Assembly: GCA_041738875.1 (NCBI GenBank)
Contig: JBGSOW010000077.1
Location: forward strand, 1 to 17,165
Length of the DNA stretch: 17,165 nt
Direction: 5' to 3'
From: JBGSOW01 sp041738875
GTDB lineage: Bacteria > Patescibacteriota > Dojkabacteria > CALFHW01
Shown: positions 1-7,388 of the stretch, piece by piece
Layout: each line of letters begins with the position of its first letter
Numbering within the stretch: position 1 is the stretch's first letter
The notes under the pieces: generated by a model
Seen by the model: the letters and a program-made list of their open reading frames with translations, nothing else
The model's database searches: none
What the model was told of the DNA's origin: nothing
Program-made: the position numbers and the translations under genes

Positions 1-55
1 TCTCTCCTTCACCTATCTCCTTATCGTGTTCATCCACAATCATTATCATACCCAT
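1..55 (-). CDS. NUDIX-like hydrolase, N-terminal fragment (runs off the window)
   Basis: Only about 18 codons are visible, reading MGMIMIVDEHDKEIGEGE from the ATG at 55. The hydrophobic strand followed by VDEHDKEIGEGE resembles the first beta-strand of NUDIX and isopentenyl-diphosphate-isomerase-like proteins (pattern V-D-E-x-D-x-x-I-G). Further in-frame ATG codons exist at 49 and 43. I prefer 55 because a perfect TATAAT lies on the minus strand at 67-62, six bases before it. The NUDIX box itself lies outside the window, so the family call is an inference from a short N-terminus. Confidence 0.45.
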   Translation of the reverse strand, partial: MGMIMIVDEHDKEIGEGE

Positions 56-67
56 GAGAATATTATA
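56..67 (-). promoter_or_regulatory. -10 box of the NUDIX-like gene
   Basis: TATAAT reads on the minus strand from 67 to 62 and is followed by six bases and the ATG at 55. No convincing -35 hexamer is seen. The spacing would place transcription start at or next to the start codon, i.e. a leaderless message. Confidence 0.45.
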
Positions 68-279
68 CGCGAGAGTTTGGAGATTGGAAGGTTGGGGCGG
101 TGGGACAGTTGATTGACTCGGTATAGAGAATTGTAAGAAATTAATTAATCATCACCTTTTCTAATGGAAATATGCCCATCTTGTATTTATCATGAATATT
201 TAGTATATATTAACGAGTATAAGTATATGCCCTTAAATCTAACTTTTAGTATTGTAAGAATTATTAATTTGCAAATGAT
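68..279. other. intergenic region between divergent genes
   Basis: This stretch separates the leftward NUDIX-like gene from the rightward dioxygenase operon. It is mostly AT-rich, with one G-rich patch near 92-113 (GTTGGGGCGGTGGGAC). A weak TATTAA at 262-267 lies 12 bases before the ATG at 280 and is the best -10 candidate for the operon. I see no ORF, RNA gene or Shine-Dalgarno sequence in it. Confidence 0.4.
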
Positions 280-1374
280 ATGGTTGAAATAATAGATGGA
301 AAAAATACACTTGATTTAATTGAACCAAGTATTATTGGGAATTTGGTAAATAGTGTGAAGAGTGCAGACCCATTAGGTGCGGATATGTTAATGAACACAC
401 TAGGTAATCTTAATGCAGCAGGTAGAGTAGATGAGATTATTGCTCAGGCTATTTGCCTTGTTCCAAATTCGGAGGGCATACATGTAATGAGCCCATCTGA
501 GGCGCATGCAGCATTGAGGGATTTAGGGATGATATCAGCTTCAGTAGCGTATCATGGTAGAAAACCCTTTGAAGAGATACCAGGAATTGAGGAGGCTTTG
601 ATACATATAAGTGAAATAGCAGAGATGGTTCCAAGAGATAGTCTTTTCTCATATTGTTTTGGTAACCCAGATGAAGAAGATAGGAGACGTACGTATTCTG
701 GAACACAAGCAGAATTATTTTTGATCGAAGCAGTTAATATATTAGGTGAAAACATGACCCATATTGTATATGGGTTGGAGACAATATATCATGACATTGA
801 GGGCGATCATAGTGATTTGTTAGTTGAAATAGAAGATAGGTTTACTACGGTTTTAAATGATATTGTACAAGCAAAGCAAAATATACCTACTCACGTATTT
901 CGACATGATATTGGTGATTATTTTTTACCACTGTCAATTGCTGGTAAAGATTATGAACCACCAAGTGCGGCTCATACAAATCTATTGGTAATGGATTATC
1001 TAGTTTGGGGTAGTGATTGCGTTGACAAAAATTACAAAGATTATATTGCTGAATATTCAAAATATTTGCCTAAGCCATATAGAGATTATATTGCACTGGT
1101 TAATTCGCGTGAGTCATTGGTTAGTCGATTGGAAAGTGGGATTGAGTCGGGAAAAAATTTAGGAAAATTGACTTCAAGTCTATCTAGTATGTTGAACCGC
1201 ATCTATTCATTCCGTAGTGTTCATTTCACCATGGCTACTGAGAGAACTGTTGCTAGACCTGGTAGAGATGCCACAGTAAGTTCAAAGCATTTAAATCCAA
1301 ATGATAGTCTACACAATGTGATGATACAAACTATAGCTGCAAGGGAGAGAATTTCAAATTTGGTCTCAAAATAA
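280..1374 (+). CDS. heme-dependent dioxygenase superfamily protein (IDO/PrnB-like)
   Basis: The 364-residue protein carries the landmarks of the tryptophan/indoleamine 2,3-dioxygenase superfamily. Residues 225-244 (EPPSAAHTNLLVMDYLVWG) align by eye with the human IDO1 segment around Ser263 (GGSAGQSS followed by a hydrophobic helix). Residues 255-285 (YIAEYSKYLPKPYRDYIALV) match the IDO1 FLQDMRRYMPPAHRNFL helix region. FRSVH at 311-315 matches SLRSYH, whose His is the proximal heme ligand, so His315 is the predicted ligand. Length is close to PrnB (about 360 residues), the enzyme that rearranges a chlorotryptophan. The C-terminal GTGG loop of IDO is replaced by a RPGRDATVSS stretch, so substrate and reaction cannot be stated and tryptophan oxygenation is not assured. 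A cytosolic protein is expected since no signal or membrane segment is seen. It is the first gene of an operon; its TAA overlaps the next ATG (TAATG). No Shine-Dalgarno precedes the ATG. The superfamily call rests on remembered IDO1 sequence, not on a search. Confidence 0.65.
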   Translation: MVEIIDGKNTLDLIEPSIIGNLVNSVKSADPLGADMLMNTLGNLNAAGRVDEIIAQAICLVPNSEGIHVMSPSEAHAALRDLGMISASVAYHGRKPFEEIPGIEEALIHISEIAEMVPRDSLFSYCFGNPDEEDRRRTYSGTQAELFLIEAVNILGENMTHIVYGLETIYHDIEGDHSDLLVEIEDRFTTVLNDIVQAKQNIPTHVFRHDIGDYFLPLSIAGKDYEPPSAAHTNLLVMDYLVWGSDCVDKNYKDYIAEYSKYLPKPYRDYIALVNSRESLVSRLESGIESGKNLGKLTSSLSSMLNRIYSFRSVHFTMATERTVARPGRDATVSSKHLNPNDSLHNVMIQTIAARERISNLVSK

Positions 1375-2687
1375 TGGGATTTGAGAAAATAACAGCAGCA
1401 GGCTTTAATGATTTTTTACCTAGTTTACTAGATCAATTTGGTATTAATGATTTTGAACCGGAGATATCAATAGGCGAAACTGACCAAGATATTCCTACCG
1501 ATATTATTTCAGTAGTAAATCAATTTATAGAGGATTTCCCAGATAGAATATTGGATGATAGTCATGTAAGACGAATACTTAAATCTACAAAGAATAGTGC
1601 GGGGGTGAATGCTTTTAATCGGGTCTCTGCGAGGTTAGCTTCGAAGTCAACCGGTATTTCTGAGGATCATATTATAGAATTCATAAAAGACGGATCGGAA
1701 CCAGCACCACAGGAAGTCATAACTGCTCTTTCTGAAGCAGGGAAAGTGTTAAGTGCCATTGATTTTTCTAGTTCATCTAAGCTTTTGGCTTATCATGAAG
1801 CAGTTAAAAGTCTTGGTAGATTTCGTAGAGAAGCTGATAGTTTGTATTCTATAGATTCGGGTATGAATTTTTTGCGTGCGAAGTTTTATTTAGAGAATTT
1901 TGCTCAGACAGGGACAGTAGGCAACATAGAAGGCGCTATAATTGATGCCATGGTTTATGAGGAGCCAATTAATTTCACTTTAGTCAAATGTCCTCCAAAA
2001 ATTACTGAAGTGAGGGGCCATAAACGAAGATTGTATATTCCTACTAGTATAGCTGCTGAAGATATACCTGTAAGTGAACTGCTATTAGGTATGCAATCAG
2101 AGTTGGGTCGGCTGTCGGTGCGATCGACGGCTATGTTTATAATTCCGGATCAAAATTTTAGATTAGAATTTCCGAGGGGCAGTGGTATTGTTCCTGATCA
2201 TGAAATTGATTTGACGGTAACTAACCTTAATATGTATGCGCATAACTTAGGTTTATATTTTTCTGGAACTGGATTAATAGTGTCTACAATGTCTCAGATA
2301 GTTTCTGGTAGTGAATATGAGAGAATAAAAGAAAGAATAGTGCTTGATACTTTACCTAACTATAGTCCATATAGTGAGCTAGTTGGAAAGGATATACCAA
2401 AACAAAAGAATGTGTATGTTCCACAGGGAATTTTTGAGCAAGCAGTAGGCTATAGAAGAGAAGCATGGAAAAAATTATACGAAATGGATGATTATCCACG
2501 TGAAGTTGCTAGTTATTCTATAGCTCAGATGTTAGGAGATCTGCATGGCATATCTGTAGTTTATGACCATATTCCAAATAACATATTTATCACTAATCAT
2601 AGAAGAGTAAGACAGAATTATTTAGGTAAAAGAATAGATACCAAAGATCAACCGAGGAAGATTTTATTTAGAGATGAATTTCATTAG
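1374..2687 (+). CDS. unrecognised protein translationally coupled to the dioxygenase-like gene
   Basis: The 437-residue product starts at the ATG sharing one base with the previous stop codon, which indicates translational coupling and a shared pathway or complex. I do not recognise the family. No signal peptide or membrane helix is visible. Residues 1-180 look largely helical and charged. Residues 200-300 alternate strands and helices (FTLVKCPPKI at 201-210, a helix SELLLGMQSELGRL, then STAMFIIPDQ at 251-260) in the manner of an alpha/beta Rossmann-like domain. The order of a PPK element, a helix and a strand ending in PD loosely recalls isonitrile synthases (PvcA/Dit1) or cyclodipeptide synthases, but key motifs such as SDG are not evident, so this is speculation only. 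A partner that makes or modifies a small molecule would suit an IDO/PrnB-like oxygenase. Confidence 0.75.
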   Translation: MGFEKITAAGFNDFLPSLLDQFGINDFEPEISIGETDQDIPTDIISVVNQFIEDFPDRILDDSHVRRILKSTKNSAGVNAFNRVSARLASKSTGISEDHIIEFIKDGSEPAPQEVITALSEAGKVLSAIDFSSSSKLLAYHEAVKSLGRFRREADSLYSIDSGMNFLRAKFYLENFAQTGTVGNIEGAIIDAMVYEEPINFTLVKCPPKITEVRGHKRRLYIPTSIAAEDIPVSELLLGMQSELGRLSVRSTAMFIIPDQNFRLEFPRGSGIVPDHEIDLTVTNLNMYAHNLGLYFSGTGLIVSTMSQIVSGSEYERIKERIVLDTLPNYSPYSELVGKDIPKQKNVYVPQGIFEQAVGYRREAWKKLYEMDDYPREVASYSIAQMLGDLHGISVVYDHIPNNIFITNHRRVRQNYLGKRIDTKDQPRKILFRDEFH

Positions 2688-2777
2688 TTTGGTTATGTCT
2701 GGGGTCGCTGGTGCGACGATGTCTTGAATCTGTTGTTTAACTTAGCTCAGATTAAAATATAAAGATCTAATGTTTTA
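2688..2777. other. intergenic region between convergent genes, with a short hairpin
   Basis: The stops of the rightward operon and the leftward STAND gene face each other across 90 bases. GTCGC-TGGT-GCGAC (2704-2717) forms a five-base-pair GC-rich hairpin, 16 bases after the stop at 2687. No T-run follows directly on the plus strand, so it is only a possible terminator. The 11-mer GGGGTCGCTGG at its start (2701-2711) recurs at 8179-8189, again just after a gene end. Confidence 0.35.
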
Positions 2778-5700
2778 TCAGTCTTCGTCGTCCAGTCTTT
2801 CATCCTTATGTCTTCGTATATCACGAAGTGCTTGTTCATGAATATCCTCAAAGAACTTTTTTGCTGGTGATTCTGGAGCAAGGGTTGCAAGAAGCTCAAC
2901 AGATTTATCGCGCATTTCTATATCCTGAGGAAATGGCTCTCCAACCGTTCCTGTTCTCGCACCTGATATTAATGCACCCCCTAAAGAAGAACATACAGAA
3001 TTAAAACACTCTGACCCCTGAAAATATGCACGTTCTAATAAATTTATAATAAATCCCTTATTATTCCAAATAAAACTTGCAGGTGCTTCTGAAATAAGCG
3101 AGGCGGCATATTTAATCTTCTCAGCTAAACCAGATTCTATCCATTCACTTAAAATTTTCATGACAGTACCGTTAAATTCATTTGCTACAGCAGAAAAAAG
3201 ATCCTTCCCAAAATGGGCATGCTCCCACTTTTTTAAATTAGAATAAACCCAGTCCCGTAGTTGTCTCAGGATGTCTTCATACTCTTTGGTTTCATGAAAT
3301 CTAAATTTCGTTTCTTTTTCGTGCCTGAAAGGTAAAGGATCATAGTCTTTATTTGTTGACTTCTCTGTTTTATCAATACGTTTTTTCAAGAACTTAATTG
3401 TTTCTGCTGGGTATTGAAAAGAGATTTCACGGAGATAGTTTTCAATGTAGTGCCCATCAATAGAAGGGCAACTGAGAAGCATATCATTTATTTTTTCAAT
3501 ATCCTTTACCAATAAGTCGTTTATTTTAAATGCTCCATGGTCATTAAATTCACTTAAAACTGCTTCTGCTATCTGAGAGGAGTCTTCGAACTTTATGGTC
3601 AATGCCAATTGCAGTGCAGTAGATTTATCGACCTCAGCTAATCTACTAAGTGAGTGAACGCTTGATAGTCGAACTGTTTTGTCGGGAGAATTTAGTAACT
3701 CAATCAGCATTGATTTATTTTTTTCTTCGGCGATTTCGTTACCAAATAGCCCCCAACTAAAAGAAGAGGCTATCTGTCTTTGTAGGTCTATATTGTCTGA
3801 TTTAAGAATTTTTCCTGCTAATTCTAAGGCTTTTTCTTTATCAGATTTTTGCAAATATGTAATTACTGTACTAAGGAAATTACTAAGGACAGAAGTAGGG
3901 GTTTTCATAATAAAATCTCCTAGCTCTGCCCCAAACTGTGGGGATAACTTTATGAGGCTGCTTGTGAAATGAGTTTGAATACCATTTTGTTTTGAGGTTG
4001 CTATGATATTTGACACCCTTTCTTCAAGAAAAGGAATAAGTTCTGCGTTTGTGTATTTTTCTAAGGTCTTCTGAGCTGTTAAATCTATCCACTTACTCCA
4101 CTTCTTTTCCCTTTCCTCGTAAGAGAGCTTTTCCTCTTCAAACGATCTGCCCCATCCATCCATTAAAGCTCTAGCTATATCTAACTCAAGACTTTGGGGT
4201 ATGGCATCCAATATTTGCTGTGAGTATTCTTTGGCTTCTGTTTTACCATGTTTTGCTTGCCACACTACAGCCTGTATTATTTCAACAAGTAAAATTGGAT
4301 CCAAATCCTTCTTTACAACTACTTGTTTAAGTTTTTTTAGGGTCTCAACTATTCTTTCTTCCCATTCCTTCATTAATTCTTTGCCTACCGCAGCACCAAA
4401 CATACCTCTTGGGTAACTTGTAGCCGCTATAATTGTTTGAATCGCCCGACTTGCATAGTGTAAATTATCACCAACAAGATATTGAAATGCTAGATCAATT
4501 GCTTTTTCTCTGAATTGATCTGCCTGCGTGGGTGAAACAAAATAAGGCCTCATAGTAAACTTATTGTCGTGGAATTCTGTAATATCAGTTTCAGTTGCTA
4601 AAACCTGATCGACTATTTCAAATGCGGTAAGTCCGTATTCAGGGTTTTCAGTCCATTCAATTGCTAGATTTAATATCCGTTCAGTGTAGATTAAAGGTTT
4701 CCTGGGTTTTATTTCTATCAAGTCATTAAGTATTCGCATAGGATGTTCTGGATATTGGTTTGTTTTCCTTTGGTCAGTTTGAGCAAGCTCCCAAAGTAAG
4801 CTGCATCCATCCACTAAATAATCAAGGTTGTAGGCAATATCTTGTAGTATTTCAGGAAGCTTATGTGTTACATAGTCATAGGTAGTATTATCTGACCATC
4901 TAGGGTCTACGCCTGATTTATTTGTAGGGTTCTCTATAGCAAACCTCACTAGATTGAGCATTCTTTCAGGCTGGAAATATGCAATATCTTTAGTCATTTC
5001 AAGTATTTCTTTTCTTTGCCAAATACCAGCATTTTTAAATTCATCTATAACAGCCAACCATACTTCATCTAAAAGGGTGATTCTTAATCCTTTTCCATTT
5101 TCAGAAACAAGACGCCAATCGAGTTGGCTTAAGTTCTTAAGTAAATTACTGGCCATCTTCCCTTTCACTACTTTATAAACCCTATCAGCATACCCTGTTG
5201 ATTTTTGCTCTTTAGCATTGAAGCAAGCTACTTCTCTAATATAATCTGCTAGAAGATCCGGAACTATTCTCAGCTGTTGTCCTCGCCTTAGCAAGACACC
5301 TGCATCCTCTAGTAGCCTAATTCTTCCATCAATTGTATCTTTGTCTTCCCCAAGTAATTTTTCTGTAGTTTGAATAAAACCCTCATCAGATTGTACTATT
5401 GGCTGAATTAAAGCAATTAAGTCTAAAAGTTTCTTCATCTGTGGCTTTTCACTTGGATCTCCTATTTCTGCTGTTACTACATTTCTAAATCTAGCAAGCA
5501 TGAATCGCTGAAACTTTTCAGAATTATTTAAAGCGGCAGTAGATATGCTTTCTTCACTGAGGACTTTTGCCGCTATGACGGTAATTAACGGACAGTCCTT
5601 ACTCAAGTTAGCTATTATTGGTGCTAACTCTTTATTTCCTTTATTCTTTCGTAATACTTCCTTTGCTAAACTCTCTGCCTCGTTTTTACTTAAGCTTTCG

Positions 5701-6893
5701 ATATTTAATATAAGTTCTTCTCCGGTAGCAATCGCAGACGAGAGAATAATTGAGTTTAACTTTTCTAACCCATATGGCCTGGATGATAATATGACTTTAC
5801 ATTTTAATCTTTGGTGTACGATTCCATTTATAAGGACGCTCAAATCATCTCTGTCGTGTGCATCATCTATTATCAGAAGAGTATTTTGAGATATTTCTTC
5901 TAAATCTTTTGGTTCTATTTCAGTACCTTGAGAAGCAAAAAGTATATTTGGGAAGTTCGATCTTATTTCAGAGTCATTTGTAATTTCCCTTAACAGTTTT
6001 GTCTTTCCTATTCCTCCACGTCCCCCAATTATCGCAATTAACTGGTCGCCTTCTAAAAAACTTTTTAACTTTTTTATTTCTTTTGACCTGCCAACTAGTT
6101 TCCAATCCTGAGCAAACATTAACTCAAGACCTGAGAGTCGATGGAAATAATCTTCTGGCGTTATCCAAGGACCAGGACTTAGTTCTCCAAGAAAGTTCAT
6201 GAGCTGACTAGGAAAATAAGTATTAATAAGTCTTAATCTATGAGGACGAGGTAGTCTTCTTATGTTGTCTGATATATCAATCAAGTCATGCAAATGCCAA
6301 TTAGATCCACTGTTAATTATTACTTCCCTTTCCTTAGCATTAGCCTCTTTTGTTAAAAGGATAAAATGATCACTGATTCTTAAGCTAGTTCCTTTTATTA
6401 TCTTCCCGAAATCAACTCTATTTACTGCATCTTTAATCTTTTGAGGCCCAAATTTACCATTGTATTCAGCACGTTTACACTGAAATATTCTCACATCTTT
6501 ATCAGGAAAAATTGCGTAGATATCAATTCCGTATTGTTTGTCTCCTTTGCCACCAAATATATGAACATCCGTAGCATCTGGGTACATAGACTTGATAAGA
6601 TCCAGGCAGAGCTTCTCAAATTTATCTGGAGTAAGATTGTATAACGGTAGCGTATCTGCGAGTTGCCTTTCTCGAGGTGGAATTAATCTACCTGAAAATT
6701 TGTATAAATCCTCAAGCGAAGTTTCAGGAAATAAAGCATTAAGCTTGGCTAGGTCTATTTCCTTGGGGCGAGATATCCCTGCCTCCCATCTACTTATACT
6801 TTGCTGCTTAATGCCCAGTTGTCTGGCTAATTCGGACTGTTTCCATCCCTTCTTTTCTCTTAGATTTTTAATAACTGTTGAGAACTTTTCCAT
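2778..6893 (-). CDS. XRE-HTH / PD-(D/E)XK nuclease / STAND NTPase fusion, Avs-like antiphage sensor
   Basis: I start the 1371-residue protein at the ATG at 6893; an in-frame GTG at 6908 would add five residues but overlaps an operator-like palindrome, and a TATGAT lies six bases before the ATG. Domains in order: XRE helix-turn-helix about 6-60 (WKQSELARQLGIKQQSISRW); Mrr/RecB-like nuclease about 85-215 with E93, D124 and Q138-x-K140 as the PD-(D/E)XK set; STAND NTPase about 265-455 with Walker A GGRGGIGKT (290-298), Walker B LLIIDDAHD (339-347), an SSRP sensor-like motif (370-373) and a CPL motif (434-436) like the STAND GxP; a winged-helix-like part about 520-555; then some 800 residues of helical repeats that probably sense a target. 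Avs-type defence proteins share the nuclease-STAND-repeat order: ligand binding to repeats drives oligomerisation and nuclease activation. The added DNA-binding head suggests autoregulation. Defence function is inferred; it could also be a regulator of another stress response. Confidence 0.85.
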   Translation of the reverse strand: MEKFSTVIKNLREKKGWKQSELARQLGIKQQSISRWEAGISRPKEIDLAKLNALFPETSLEDLYKFSGRLIPPRERQLADTLPLYNLTPDKFEKLCLDLIKSMYPDATDVHIFGGKGDKQYGIDIYAIFPDKDVRIFQCKRAEYNGKFGPQKIKDAVNRVDFGKIIKGTSLRISDHFILLTKEANAKEREVIINSGSNWHLHDLIDISDNIRRLPRPHRLRLINTYFPSQLMNFLGELSPGPWITPEDYFHRLSGLELMFAQDWKLVGRSKEIKKLKSFLEGDQLIAIIGGRGGIGKTKLLREITNDSEIRSNFPNILFASQGTEIEPKDLEEISQNTLLIIDDAHDRDDLSVLINGIVHQRLKCKVILSSRPYGLEKLNSIILSSAIATGEELILNIESLSKNEAESLAKEVLRKNKGNKELAPIIANLSKDCPLITVIAAKVLSEESISTAALNNSEKFQRFMLARFRNVVTAEIGDPSEKPQMKKLLDLIALIQPIVQSDEGFIQTTEKLLGEDKDTIDGRIRLLEDAGVLLRRGQQLRIVPDLLADYIREVACFNAKEQKSTGYADRVYKVVKGKMASNLLKNLSQLDWRLVSENGKGLRITLLDEVWLAVIDEFKNAGIWQRKEILEMTKDIAYFQPERMLNLVRFAIENPTNKSGVDPRWSDNTTYDYVTHKLPEILQDIAYNLDYLVDGCSLLWELAQTDQRKTNQYPEHPMRILNDLIEIKPRKPLIYTERILNLAIEWTENPEYGLTAFEIVDQVLATETDITEFHDNKFTMRPYFVSPTQADQFREKAIDLAFQYLVGDNLHYASRAIQTIIAATSYPRGMFGAAVGKELMKEWEERIVETLKKLKQVVVKKDLDPILLVEIIQAVVWQAKHGKTEAKEYSQQILDAIPQSLELDIARALMDGWGRSFEEEKLSYEEREKKWSKWIDLTAQKTLEKYTNAELIPFLEERVSNIIATSKQNGIQTHFTSSLIKLSPQFGAELGDFIMKTPTSVLSNFLSTVITYLQKSDKEKALELAGKILKSDNIDLQRQIASSFSWGLFGNEIAEEKNKSMLIELLNSPDKTVRLSSVHSLSRLAEVDKSTALQLALTIKFEDSSQIAEAVLSEFNDHGAFKINDLLVKDIEKINDMLLSCPSIDGHYIENYLREISFQYPAETIKFLKKRIDKTEKSTNKDYDPLPFRHEKETKFRFHETKEYEDILRQLRDWVYSNLKKWEHAHFGKDLFSAVANEFNGTVMKILSEWIESGLAEKIKYAASLISEAPASFIWNNKGFIINLLERAYFQGSECFNSVCSSLGGALISGARTGTVGEPFPQDIEMRDKSVELLATLAPESPAKKFFEDIHEQALRDIRRHKDERLDDED

Positions 6894-6899
6894 AAATCT

Positions 6900-6928
6900 A
6901 TCATACACATTTGGTGTGTATAATGCAA
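6900..6928 (-). promoter_or_regulatory. promoter of the HTH-nuclease-STAND gene
   Basis: On the minus strand TATGAT (6905-6900) sits six bases before the ATG at 6893, and TTGCAT (6928-6923) lies 17 bases further upstream. The -35 match is poor beyond TTG. Spacing to the start codon implies a leaderless transcript. The spacer is filled by a palindrome, reported separately. Confidence 0.4.
6903..6921. promoter_or_regulatory. 19-bp palindromic operator candidate, ATACACA-N5-TGTGTAT
   Basis: The two seven-base arms are perfect reverse complements around TTTGG. The site occupies the interval between the -35 and -10 elements of the STAND gene and also overlaps a plus-strand TATAAT (6919-6924). A further half-site TACACAT lies at 6975-6981 over the start codon of the divergent 71-residue gene. 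XRE-type repressors commonly bind such dyads, and the adjacent protein carries an XRE domain, so autorepression is a reasonable inference. Confidence 0.5.
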
Positions 6929-6979
6929 TGGTAAATTTTATTTCTGTTATCCTCTACTTATTTTTTATTCTAATTACAC

Positions 6980-7195
6980 ATGGGAAGACTATCAGAAGAG
7001 GAAATCAAAGAGTTTCAAGACATTTACTTAAAACCATATGGCGAAGAAATAGATAAAGATGATGCTATATCAAGAGCAAATAGACTCCTCTTTTTTGTTG
7101 CTTTAGCAATAGAATATGACTTAGAGACCGATACTTTTAAAGATGAAGAGCTACTCGATGTCAAAAAATTGATACGCTCGAAAGAAATCGAATAG
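6980..7195 (+). CDS. small acidic helical protein divergent from the STAND gene
   Basis: The 71-residue product is charged and predicted helical (SEEEIKEFQDIYLKPYGEEI, then a helix RANRLLFFVALAIEYDLE). The pattern EF-x-x-I-Y-x-x-x-x-G-E-E-I followed by an A-rich helix resembles small uncharacterised proteins I associate with CPR genomes and mobile elements; I cannot name a family. No DNA-binding motif or signal peptide is seen. The start has TATTCT (6966-6971) eight bases upstream and no Shine-Dalgarno. It shares its regulatory region with the nuclease-STAND gene, so a role as modulator or partner is possible but unsupported. The amino-acid pattern argues it is a real gene rather than chance. 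Confidence 0.6.
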   Translation: MGRLSEEEIKEFQDIYLKPYGEEIDKDDAISRANRLLFFVALAIEYDLETDTFKDEELLDVKKLIRSKEIE

Positions 7196-7388
7196 CCTGA
7201 TTATGCTTTTCTGATAATAATTTAGGGGATTTATTCATTCTGATTCGGTGAACCGGAGTCGGCCGACCATGGTTTTTCAATGGGGTGGATGTCTAAACCT
7301 TGTTAGAACTTTATTTGCAACTGCTAATCCGAACATAAGCAACTTTAATGTGAGTGTTTAGAGAAGACAGTATGTATAATATATAGAA
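7196..7388. other. intergenic region with a GC-rich patch
   Basis: A GC-rich island at 7244-7270 stands out from AT-rich flanks: it contains CGGT-GA-ACCG and the perfect eight-base palindrome TCGGCCGA. One plus frame stays open for about 43 codons from about 7225 to the TAG at 7361, but has no ATG near its beginning and no recognisable product; it may be a gene remnant. TATAAT at 7375-7380 belongs to the next gene. Confidence 0.3.
7375..7380 (+). promoter_or_regulatory. -10 box of the HD-domain gene
   Basis: A perfect TATAAT ends eight bases before the ATG at 7389. No clear -35 is present. Transcription would begin at or immediately before the start codon. Confidence 0.5.

Noticed and set aside
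6592..7056. 154-codon plus-strand ORF across the STAND gene start
   Set aside because: It runs antisense through the well-supported HTH and nuclease domains and overlaps the divergent gene in another frame; no motif is seen.
7225..7363. Small gene upstream of the HD gene
   Set aside because: A 43-codon open stretch without ATG near its beginning, promoter or recognisable product; more likely chance or a remnant.
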